A DNA stretch of 64,000 bases from Planctomycetales bacterium ZRK34. GTDB taxonomy: Bacteria; Planctomycetota; Phycisphaerae; Phycisphaerales; Zrk34. The stretch covers positions 4,895,850-4,959,849 of the forward strand of contig CP050848.1 of NCBI GenBank assembly GCA_014873095.1, written 5' to 3'. This document shows positions 55,613 through 64,000 of this stretch, piece by piece (the stretch's first letter is position 1; every line of letters starts with the position of its first letter). Position numbers and translations under genes: made by a program. The notes under the pieces are model-generated. The model was given only the letters and a program-made list of their open reading frames with translations. It was not told where the DNA came from and searched no databases.

Positions 55613-57119
55613 TCGTGCTTCCTTCGGTCATTGCGATCAGTTCACGACGAAGGATCTTACCCGTCGGATTGCGCGGCAGCTTGTCGATCAGCAGAATCTC
55701 ACGTGGCACTTTGAATCCCGCCAGGTGTTGTCGGCAGAATGCCCGCAATGCCGCCTCGTCGAAAGTGGCGCCTTCGACCATTTCAACATACGCGATCGGC
55801 AACTCGCCGCGCACCGGGTCTTCTCGCCCGATGACCGCTGAAGCCGCGACCGTTTCGTGTCGATCCAGCACCTCTTCGATCTCTCGCGGGAAGACATTTT
55901 CGCCGCCGATGATCAGCATCTCTTTTTTCCGGCCGGTGATGAATAGGTAACCGTCTTCATCGAGCTTGCCCCAGTCGCCGGTGATGAAGTAGCCGTCATC
56001 GCGGATGACCTCGGCGGTCAATTCCGGCTGCTTGTAATAACCCTTCATGATGTTCGGCCCGGCCAGCGCGATTTCGCCTTCTTCGCCGGCGGGCAGCTTC
56101 TTGCCATGATCGTCGATCACGCAGGCCGAGCAGCCGGGGAGCAATCGGCCGACCGATCCGACGCGGTGCTGGTTCAACTGATTCATCGACACGACGGGCG
56201 AGGTCTCCGTCAGCCCGTAGCCTTCGTGAATGGCGACGTCGAAGCGTTCGCGGAACTGGTCGAAGGTCGCCATCGGCAGGGGCCCGCCGCCGCTGACCGC
56301 CAGCCGCAGTGATTTGAAGTCGTCGGGGCCTGCGTCCTTGGCGGTCAGCAGGGCGCTGTACATCTGCGGGATGCCCATGAAGATGTCGGGCTTATGCTTG
56401 CGGAACAGGTCGATGATCTGTTTGGGGATGAACCGCGCGGTGTAGACGGTCTTGGATCCGACGGACAGCGGAAGAATCGTCAGCGCGGTCAGCCCGAAGC
56501 TGTGAAACTGCGGCAGCACGCCGAGGAAACAGTCGGCGCGCGTCAGCTCGATATGCTCGGCGCTGGCTTCGATGTTGGAGCGCAGGTTTTCATGCGTGAG
56601 CATGACGCCCTTGGGCTTGCCGCTGGTGCCGGAGGTGTACAGGATGGCGGCCAGGTCGTCGGCCGATGCGACGGCGGGGAGGCGCAGCGGCGGAATGCCT
56701 TTGAAGCTGAGTTCGTCGAGCTTCATGAGTGTGACGCCCTGCGGCTCGTCGCCGAGAAAATCCAGCATCGGCCCGGCGGTCACCACCAGGTCGAGCCCCG
56801 CGTGCTCGGTGATGTACTGCCGCTCGGAGGCCGACAGCAGATAGTTGATCGGTACGAGTGTGCGGCCGAGCATCCACGTCGCCAGCATCGTCATCGGAAA
56901 GGCCCCGCCGGTCGGCAGCAGCACGCCGACGTGCGGATTATCCGAGGCGGCTTTGATGTATTTGGCGACGTGCAGCGCCCCGCCGAGCAGGTCGACGTAA
57001 CGCCATGTCCGCTGATCATCCACCACAGCGATCGATCGCGGCTGGCGCAGAGCGCGCCGCACAATGGGCCAGAGTACGGTTCTCACGCGAGGTTCCCCAA
57101 CCGGTGACGTGTGTGACAA
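55605..57119 (-). CDS. AMP-dependent synthetase/ligase (acyl-CoA ligase family)
   Basis: 504 residues. AMP-binding motif 'LAAILYTSGTSGKPKGVMLTHENL', 'GYGLTETSPVVSMNQL', 'YFITGDWGKLDEDGYLFITGRKKEMLIIGGENVFPREIEEVL', and C-terminal Lys in 'LPRNPTGKILRREL' are all present. It activates a carboxylic acid, probably a fatty acid, as acyl-adenylate then thioester. The TTG at 57119 is a possible start; a GTG at 57089 has a better GGGGAA ribosome site. Confidence 0.9.
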   Translation of the reverse strand: MSHTSPVGEPRVRTVLWPIVRRALRQPRSIAVVDDQRTWRYVDLLGGALHVAKYIKAASDNPHVGVLLPTGGAFPMTMLATWMLGRTLVPINYLLSASERQYITEHAGLDLVVTAGPMLDFLGDEPQGVTLMKLDELSFKGIPPLRLPAVASADDLAAILYTSGTSGKPKGVMLTHENLRSNIEASAEHIELTRADCFLGVLPQFHSFGLTALTILPLSVGSKTVYTARFIPKQIIDLFRKHKPDIFMGIPQMYSALLTAKDAGPDDFKSLRLAVSGGGPLPMATFDQFRERFDVAIHEGYGLTETSPVVSMNQLNQHRVGSVGRLLPGCSACVIDDHGKKLPAGEEGEIALAGPNIMKGYYKQPELTAEVIRDDGYFITGDWGKLDEDGYLFITGRKKEMLIIGGENVFPREIEEVLDRHETVAASAVIGREDPVRGELPIAYVEMVEGATFDEAALRAFCRQHLAGFKVPREILLIDKLPRNPTGKILRRELIAMTEGSTNE

Positions 57120-57183
57120 GACCTCATGGTCCGTTACAATACCTTCTATCGTGCATGCAACTCAAGCGGAGGCTGCGAAACTC

Positions 57184-58005
57184 ATGCGTATGACGAGGCA
57201 CAGCGCCCTGATGGTGAGCCGGATGATGCTGGTGGCGGCGGCGATGATCGTCGCTGGTTGTGACACGACGCCGAAGACTTCCGGCGCGTCTGCGGGTGCT
57301 GCCGGGGCCTCCGGGGGCGATGCGATGGCGGCGTATCAGTCGCATCAATACCAGCGGGCCTACACCCTGGCCACAACGCAGGCGACGCGCACCAGCGGTG
57401 TCCAGCGCGACCAGGCGAATTTCATCGCCGGCATGTCGGCCTATCAGCTTGGCCGTGAAAACCCGACCGTGTCCCACCTCGGCCCGCTGGCCTCCAACGC
57501 CAATACCCACATCGCCGGCCCGTCCAACGCCACGCTCGGCCTCGTGTATGCCCGCCGCGCCCAGTACGACCGGGCCATCAGCTACTTCCGCACAGCCGTC
57601 AGAAAACTGCACGGTGAAGACCTCGCCCAGGCCTACTACCACCTCGGCTCCACCGAGCAGAAACTCGGCCGCTGGGCCTCGGCTCGTTCGCACATGAGCC
57701 TGGCCATCAGCAACTCCAACGATTCGACTTTCCGCCGGGCCGTGCGCGAGCGCATGAATGCCGACGCCTTCACGCTCCAGTTCGGCGCCTACTCGACTCA
57801 GTCCAACGCCGCCGCCCGCGCTCGGGCCTTGTCATCCGAACTCCGCCGCGCCGGGCTGGCGACGCCGTCGATCGTCACCGTCACAGCCAACGGCAAAACG
57901 CTCTACCTTGTGCAGTCCGGCGAGTACGGCTCATACGATGCGGCGCTCTCGGCCCGGCGCCGACTGTCTCGTACTGATGTGATCATCACCCGTCGGGGCG
58001 ATTGA
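57184..58005 (+). CDS. SPOR-domain lipoprotein with TPR-like region
   Basis: 273 residues. Lipobox VAGC (about Cys22). A TPR-like helical region ('AAYQSHQYQRAYTLATTQA', 'LGLVYARRAQYDRAISYFRTAVRKL', 'AYYHLGSTEQKLGRWASARSHM') precedes a C-terminal SPOR domain (about 195-270: 'AFTLQFGAYSTQSNAAARARALSSELRRAG', 'YLVQSGEYGSYDAALSARRRL'), which binds denuded peptidoglycan at division sites. GGAGG lies 11 bases upstream of the ATG. Divergent from the ligase. Confidence 0.88.
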   Translation: MRMTRHSALMVSRMMLVAAAMIVAGCDTTPKTSGASAGAAGASGGDAMAAYQSHQYQRAYTLATTQATRTSGVQRDQANFIAGMSAYQLGRENPTVSHLGPLASNANTHIAGPSNATLGLVYARRAQYDRAISYFRTAVRKLHGEDLAQAYYHLGSTEQKLGRWASARSHMSLAISNSNDSTFRRAVRERMNADAFTLQFGAYSTQSNAAARARALSSELRRAGLATPSIVTVTANGKTLYLVQSGEYGSYDAALSARRRLSRTDVIITRRGD

Positions 58006-58103
58006 TCAACGGCCGCATGACTTGTGGTGGGACACCCGGTTGCCAACCGGTGTCGGTCGGCTATCTTGTTACGTCCACCCCCGTTCATCAAAGGAAAATA
58101 GAC

Positions 58104-59534
<1,431 letters not shown>

Positions 59535-59567
59535 CTCGCTGTTTCATAACACGCCGCACACCCCCCG

Positions 59568-59597
59568 GCGGGGAGACTTCAGTCTCCCCGCTTTTTT
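59568..59597 (+). terminator. Rho-independent terminator of fumC
   Basis: GCGGGGAGACT, loop TC, AGTCTCCCCGC, then TTTTTT. Confidence 0.95.
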
Positions 59598-59796
59598 GAT
59601 GTTCATCCCGCAATCCCTATCGCCGTGCCGCCGCGTCCCAGCGCTGTCGAAACACTGGCTCGCCGCACCACAGCACAGCCGAGATACTGGGCAGCATGTC
59701 ACATCACCACAGTGTCGTCGTGTCACCGCACCGCCGTGGCGCCGAGATACCTGGTGACCACTGGCCTCATCAAACGGCACCGGTTGAATCACACTC

Positions 59797-59834
59797 TTTA
59801 AATTCTAATGTTCTTAATAACATTAGAATTTAAA
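59797..59834. promoter_or_regulatory. Perfect AT-rich palindrome upstream of the regulator gene
   Basis: TTTAAATTCTAATGTT (59797-59812), centre CTTAAT, AACATTAGAATTTAAA (59819-59834): 16-bp perfect arms. Its position 120 bases before a winged-helix regulator gene suggests an operator, though other roles are possible. Confidence 0.6.
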
Positions 59835-59954
59835 AAGGCAGTCAGATACACTATCCAAATCGGCTCATGCCGGGATGCCGGTATGCCGGGAGCAGGGGGC
59901 ACGCTGCGGGGTGCAGGGTGTTGTGACACGTTCATCTTTATAGAGGTTTTGACC

Positions 59955-60269
59955 ATGGCCAGATCAACGGGTAAGTCACGCGGCAGAGCGGGCGGGGGGA
60001 AGCTGGATACGCGGTGGGTCGAGCGGGTGATCAAGGGGGTCGCCAACCATCGGCGGATTCAGATTCTGGAATTGCTGGGCCGGTCGCCCGAGTTGTCCGT
60101 TGAAGAGATTTCGAAGGCGACAAAAATCGGGTACCCGACGGCGGCCTCGCACATTGCCCGGCTGACCGTTTCAGGGCTGGTGATCAAACGCCATGACGGG
60201 CAGTCGGTGCGACACAAACTCAGCGATCGCGGGGCAGCGGTGCTGAAGTTTCTTGCGACGCTGAAATAA
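59955..60269 (+). CDS. ArsR/MarR-like winged-helix transcriptional regulator
   Basis: 104 residues. A basic N-tail ('ARSTGKSRGRAGGGKL') is followed by a winged helix: 'NHRRIQILELLGRSPELSVEEISKATKIGYPTAASHIARLTVSGLVIKRHDGQSVRHKLSDRG'. The recognition helix is in 'TAASHIARL'. No metal-binding Cys pair is seen. AGAGG nine bases upstream supports the ATG. It may regulate itself through the palindrome upstream; the downstream glycosidase-like gene is a candidate target. Confidence 0.85.
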   Translation: MARSTGKSRGRAGGGKLDTRWVERVIKGVANHRRIQILELLGRSPELSVEEISKATKIGYPTAASHIARLTVSGLVIKRHDGQSVRHKLSDRGAAVLKFLATLK

Positions 60270-60314
60270 TCGCGGCCGCCGTGCTGTTGTATTCAACGGA
60301 CACGGAGGCATGTC

Positions 60315-62603
60315 ATGCGGCGATTGTGGGTTTGGTGTCTACTGATTGGTGTGACGGCGACTGCGATCGCGGCGCCGGCATACGCGGCCGAGTTGCCGGT
60401 CGGGTCGAATCCGCCGGCGGTGGTGTATTCACATTTTCCGGATCGACTGCACGCGGTCGTGTTCCGCAACTGGAACCTGGTTTCACCAAAACGGATCGCA
60501 CTGGCCGTTGGGGCCACAGAAGAACAGATCAAAGAACTCGCCGCGGCGATGGGCCTGCCGCCGGCCCGGCCGATCAATGCTCGCTACCAGCGTCAGATGT
60601 ACATCACGATCGTGCGGCGCAACTGGCACCTGCTGCCGTATGACCAACTGCTGACGTTGCTGGACATGACGGCCGACGAGTTGGCGTTCGGGTTGCGGGA
60701 AGATGACTTTCTCTACATCAAACTCGGGTCGCTGAAACCCAAGTGTGAACCTGTGCGCTATGTCGAGCCCGATGCGGCGAAGCGGGCGGCCGAAGCGCAG
60801 ATCAAGCAGTGGGTGACCGAGTCATTCGGCGAGGCGCTGAGCGCGCCCGATGAGCCCCGCTTCGCGTTTGTCGACGAACTCAGCAAACTGCCGGCCGGTG
60901 AGTTTACCGGGCATGTCAAACCGGACGAAGGCCCGCGGTACATTTACTCGTACTTCGGCGTGTTCGGCGACCCGCTGTTGAACGCGGAGTTGGACCCGTA
61001 CCCGGAAGGCCTGTTGCGGCGGCTGGCTGATCACGGGGTCAATGGTGTGTGGCTGCATGTGGTGCTGCGGCAACTCGCCCCCGGAAGCAAGGCGTTCCCC
61101 GAGTTCGGGGCCGATCATGAAAAACGCCTCGCAAACCTCAACCGCATCGTGCAGCGGGCGAAGAAGTACGGCATCTCGGTGTACCTGTACATGAACGAGC
61201 CGCGCGCCCAGCCGATTGGGTTTTTCGACAAGCCGGGGCGGGCGGACATGGCGGGTGTGCGCGAGGGTGATCACATCGCAATGTGTACGTCGAGTCCGGT
61301 CGTGCGAAAGTGGCTGACCGATTCACTGGCGTACGTGTTCGAACACGTGCCGGGGCTCGGCGGTGTGTTCACGATCACGGCATCGGAGAATCTGACCAAC
61401 TGCGCATCACACGGGCGGTGGAAGCAATGCCCGCGCTGCAAGGATCGCACGGATGCGGAAATTATCGCCGAGGTGAACGCGGCGATGGAGGCGGGGGTAC
61501 ACCGAGGCAGCCCGACGGCGAAGGTCATCGCATGGGACTGGGGCTGGCGGGGCCACGGGGATGGTCGCGAGATCATCGCCAAGCTGCCGGATGATGTGTG
61601 GTTGATGAGCGTGAGTGAATGGGCCAAGCCGATCGAGCGCGGCGGGGTGGCGTCGAAGGTGGGTGAGTACAGTTTGTCGGCGGTGGGGCCGGGCCCGCGG
61701 GCGCAGTTGGAGTGGGCGGCGGCGGAAGGGCGGGGTCTCAAAACCGTAGCAAAGGTGCAACTGAATGCCACATGGGAACTGGCGGCGATGCCTTACCTGC
61801 CGGTGATGGACCTGGTGGCGGAGCACTGCGCGAACCTGGCGAAGGAACAGGTCGACGGGCTGATGCTGTCGTGGTCGGTGGGCGGGTATCCATCGCCGAA
61901 TCTGCAGGTGGCGAAGCTGGTGCTGGGCGACGGGATGCAGCGCGATGCGGCGCTGAACACGATCGCAAGACAGCGGTACGGGCCAGCGGGCGAGCAAGCG
62001 GCACGTGCCGCATGGTCGAAATTCAGCGAGGCATTTCGGCAGTATCCGTATCACATCGGCGTGTTGTATCGCGGGCCGCAGCAGATGGGGCCGGCGAATT
62101 TGCTGTACGGCGAACCGACGGGATACAGGGCGACGATGGTGGGCATTCCGTATGACGATGTGAACGGCTGGCGCGGGCCGTACTCGGCCGAGGTGCTGGC
62201 GAGGCAGTTTGAGAAACTCGCGACCGGGTGGGCGGATGGTGTTCAGCAGATGGGGCGGGTTGTCGAACAGACCGAGGGTGAGCAACATACCGCGGCGGTC
62301 AGTGACTGGCGGATCGCTCGCGCGGCGGGGTTGCACTTTGAATCGGTGGCGAACCAGGTGCGGTTCGTGATGATGCGCGATGTGCTGGCGAAGGCGACCG
62401 ATGACGCTGAGCGGGAGCGCTTGCGCGGCGAACTGGTTAAGCTGCTGGATCGCGAGATCGTCTTGGCGCGAGCGCTGTATGATGTGGCGAAGATGGATTC
62501 ACGCATTGGATTCGAGGCGAGCAATGTGTATTTCTATGTGCCGGGCGATCTGGTGGAGAAGGTGGTCAACTGCCGATCGCTGCGTGAGCGGTATGGGCGG
62601 TGA
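60315..62603 (+). CDS. Secreted TIM-barrel-like protein, possible glycosidase (unassigned family)
   Basis: 762 residues. Signal peptide (1-24). N-terminal helical region ('VSPKRIALAVGATEEQIKELAAAMGL'), then a probable TIM barrel ('GLLRRLADHGVNGVWLHVVLRQLAP', 'LNRIVQRAKKYGISVYLYMNEPRA', 'GVFTITASENLTNC', 'VIAWDWGWRG'), and a helical C-terminus. A zinc-finger-like 'WKQCPRCKDR' lies near residue 375. The barrel resembles GH20-like or DUF4838-type glycosidases, but no catalytic pair could be fixed. Function not assigned. Confidence 0.6.
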   Translation: MRRLWVWCLLIGVTATAIAAPAYAAELPVGSNPPAVVYSHFPDRLHAVVFRNWNLVSPKRIALAVGATEEQIKELAAAMGLPPARPINARYQRQMYITIVRRNWHLLPYDQLLTLLDMTADELAFGLREDDFLYIKLGSLKPKCEPVRYVEPDAAKRAAEAQIKQWVTESFGEALSAPDEPRFAFVDELSKLPAGEFTGHVKPDEGPRYIYSYFGVFGDPLLNAELDPYPEGLLRRLADHGVNGVWLHVVLRQLAPGSKAFPEFGADHEKRLANLNRIVQRAKKYGISVYLYMNEPRAQPIGFFDKPGRADMAGVREGDHIAMCTSSPVVRKWLTDSLAYVFEHVPGLGGVFTITASENLTNCASHGRWKQCPRCKDRTDAEIIAEVNAAMEAGVHRGSPTAKVIAWDWGWRGHGDGREIIAKLPDDVWLMSVSEWAKPIERGGVASKVGEYSLSAVGPGPRAQLEWAAAEGRGLKTVAKVQLNATWELAAMPYLPVMDLVAEHCANLAKEQVDGLMLSWSVGGYPSPNLQVAKLVLGDGMQRDAALNTIARQRYGPAGEQAARAAWSKFSEAFRQYPYHIGVLYRGPQQMGPANLLYGEPTGYRATMVGIPYDDVNGWRGPYSAEVLARQFEKLATGWADGVQQMGRVVEQTEGEQHTAAVSDWRIARAAGLHFESVANQVRFVMMRDVLAKATDDAERERLRGELVKLLDREIVLARALYDVAKMDSRIGFEASNVYFYVPGDLVEKVVNCRSLRERYGR

Positions 62604-62617
62604 ATTATTAATCGATG

Positions 62618-62647
62618 TCGCGCTCGCCTTTGGCTCGCGGCTAAACG
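62618..62647. repeat. TAGCCGCGAGC-type repeat, member 4
   Basis: TCGCGCTCGCC TTT GGCTCGCGGCTAAACG (62618-62647); it matches 27223-27253 except for one T. It lies just after the glycosidase-like gene and before the sulfatase start. Confidence 0.8.
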
Positions 62648-62663
62648 GTCATGGAGTTTAATC

Positions 62664-64000
62664 ATGCGGTGGTTGTTGATACTGCTGGTGGCGATGGGGG
62701 CCAGTGTGGCGCGTGCGGCGGATCGGCCGAATGTGCTGTTCATTGCGATCGATGATCTGAACGATTGGGTCGGCCCGCTGCCGGGTGATCACCCGCATGC
62801 GATCACGCCCAACATGGATCGGCTGGCGGCGCGCGGCGTCACGTTCACCAATGCCCACTGCCAGGCCCCGCTGTGCAATCCGTCGCGCACGAGCATCATG
62901 CTCGGCGTGCGCCCCACCAGCACGGGCATCTACGGCCTGGCGCCGTGGTTCCGCAACGTCGAAAATCTCAAAGACCGCGTGCCGCTTCAGGCCTATTTCA
63001 AACAGCACGGCTACTTCACCCTGGCGACCGGCAAGATCTTTCACGGCGGCGTGATGGGCGAGTTCGACATCAACGGCAAGCCGCGCGGCGTCGGCGTCAA
63101 GCCCAAACACAAACTTGTCAAGGATCCCACGCCCGAGGGTAATCACCCGCTGGTCGACTGGGGCACATTCGATCACGAAGACAAAGACAAGGGCGACTAT
63201 CGCGTGGCATCGTGGGCCCGGCAGCAGTTGGCCGAGTACGATCGCGATGAGCCGTTTTTCATGGGGGTCGGTTTCTTCCTGCCGCACGTGCCGTGTTACG
63301 TGACGCAGAAGTGGTGGGACATGTACCCGGATGATTCGTTGCCGATGCCGATCGTGAAGGATAATGATCGGGCGGACACGCCGATGTTTTCGTGGTACCT
63401 GCACTGGCGATTGCCGGAGCCGCGATTGTCGTGGTTGAAACAACATCACGAATGGCGACCGCTGGTGCGGGCCTACCTGGCGAGCGTGAGTTTCGTCGAT
63501 GCGCAGGTGGGGCGTGTCGTCGAGGCGCTGGAGAAATCACCTTATGCGGACAACACGATCATCGTGCTGTGGTCGGATCATGGGTGGCACCTGGGCAGCA
63601 AAGGCATCAGCGGGAAGAACTCGCTGTGGGAGCGGTCGACGCGCGTGCCGCTGATTTTCGCCGGGCCGGGGGTGGTCAAGAGCGGGCGATGCACCGAGGC
63701 GGTGGAACTGTTGGACATCTACCCGACGCTGGTGGAGCTTTGCGGGCTGCCGGCGAAGGACGGGCTCGAAGGGCACAGCCTCGTGCCGCAGTTGAAGGAC
63801 CCATCGACGGAGCGAGCCTGGCCTGCGATCACGAGCCACAACCAGGGTAATCACACGATCCGCACGGAAAAGTGGCGTTACATCCACTACGCCGACGGCT
63901 CGGAAGAACTCTACGACATGGTCAACGACCCGCAGGAATGGAAGAACCTGGCGGGCGATGCCAAGTACGACGCGGTCAAAGCGGAACTGGCGAAGTACCT
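62664..64000 (+). CDS. Sulfatase, partial (C-terminus outside window)
   Basis: At least 445 residues, running off the right edge. Signal peptide (1-18), then type I sulfatase features: 'RPNVLFIAIDDLNDW' (metal Asp pair), formylglycine motif C-x-P-S-R as 'LCNPSR' (Cys71), 'TGKIFHGG', 'IIVLWSDHGWHLG' and 'LWERSTRVPLIFAGPG'. A formylglycine-generating enzyme is needed for activity and is not in view. The iduronate-2-sulfatase-like subgroup is suggested by 'DDLNDW'. GGAG seven bases upstream of the ATG. With the GH29 and GH16 genes this fits degradation of sulfated algal polysaccharide. Confidence 0.9.
   Translation, partial: MRWLLILLVAMGASVARAADRPNVLFIAIDDLNDWVGPLPGDHPHAITPNMDRLAARGVTFTNAHCQAPLCNPSRTSIMLGVRPTSTGIYGLAPWFRNVENLKDRVPLQAYFKQHGYFTLATGKIFHGGVMGEFDINGKPRGVGVKPKHKLVKDPTPEGNHPLVDWGTFDHEDKDKGDYRVASWARQQLAEYDRDEPFFMGVGFFLPHVPCYVTQKWWDMYPDDSLPMPIVKDNDRADTPMFSWYLHWRLPEPRLSWLKQHHEWRPLVRAYLASVSFVDAQVGRVVEALEKSPYADNTIIVLWSDHGWHLGSKGISGKNSLWERSTRVPLIFAGPGVVKSGRCTEAVELLDIYPTLVELCGLPAKDGLEGHSLVPQLKDPSTERAWPAITSHNQGNHTIRTEKWRYIHYADGSEELYDMVNDPQEWKNLAGDAKYDAVKAELAKY

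Larger units (their letters stand above)
59535..59954. other. Gene-free region between fumC and the winged-helix regulator
   Basis: 420 bases. They hold the fumC terminator, a perfect AT-rich palindrome (59797-59834), and a short repeat of ATGCCGG (59868-59890). The middle (59600-59790) shows nothing recognisable. Confidence 0.6.

Noticed and set aside
59797..59834. dif chromosome-dimer site for the XerC/D encoded at 4761-5720
   Set aside because: The six-base centre fits, but the arms are fully symmetric and do not match the known dif half-site words, so an operator is more likely.

Overview
The window looks like chromosomal DNA from a GC-rich member of the Planctomycetota, most likely class Phycisphaerae. 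The basis is the mix of families: planctomycete cytochrome c (PSCyt1/DUF1549) proteins, a PVC-type propeller/HEAT/cytochrome c protein, an H-X9-DG pseudopilin, several exported proteins with Arg-rich C-terminal sorting tails, sigma/FecR regulation, fucosidases, a GH16 enzyme and a sulfatase. I saw no rRNA gene, tRNA gene, CRISPR array or phage. Taxonomy is inferred from gene content only.

Layout. 1-6.9 kb: a partial PSCyt1/DUF1549 protein, an autotransporter-like secreted protein, a DUF2231/cytochrome c membrane protein, an SDR, a XerC/D recombinase, a small unknown protein and a lipoprotein. 7-14 kb: a TolB-like propeller lipoprotein, an ANTAR response regulator present twice because of a perfect 1464-bp tandem duplication, and topoisomerase VI subunits A and B. 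14.2-23.3 kb: cdaA-ybbR (c-di-AMP), proA, a four-helix-bundle gene inside a 36-bp inverted repeat, a VKOR-DsbA fusion, a TPR protein, an LptE-like lipoprotein, ftsH and a small unknown gene. 23.4-30.3 kb: a DUF4375 protein, the giant PVC cytochrome protein and a three-gene pnt transhydrogenase operon. 30.6-36.7 kb: a pseudopilin-like protein, an exported C-tail protein, a FecR-type regulator, an RpoE-like sigma factor and a divergent C-type-lectin exported protein. 36.8-43.7 kb: pyrG and a fucosidase locus with three GH29 catalytic domains in two proteins. 43.7-44.3 kb: gene-free DNA with an AT-rich palindrome and a 10-bp-phased repeat. 44.3-53.7 kb: a membrane protein, enolase, a Ser-type rhodanese lipoprotein, a DUF1194-autotransporter fusion, pduO, a YhaM-like nuclease, bioD, nnrD and trpB. 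53.7-64 kb: a GH16 enzyme, a ThuA protein, an acyl-CoA/AMP ligase, a SPOR lipoprotein, fumC, a winged-helix regulator, a TIM-barrel-like secreted protein and a partial sulfatase.

How the genes fit together. Housekeeping genes are interleaved with an export and polysaccharide programme: GH29 x3, GH16, a sulfatase, a probable glycosidase-like protein, and lectin or concanavalin-like surface proteins. The most distinctive locus is 31.4-34.2 kb. There the outer domain of the FecR-type regulator resembles, motif for motif, the mature part of the secreted protein encoded just downstream, which suggests a regulator whose sensor mimics the product. Other points of interest are the tandem duplication beside topoisomerase VI, a CdaA-type cyclase whose DGA motif reads DMG, the inverted-repeat-bounded four-helix-bundle cassette, and the periodic repeat at 44.16-44.26 kb.
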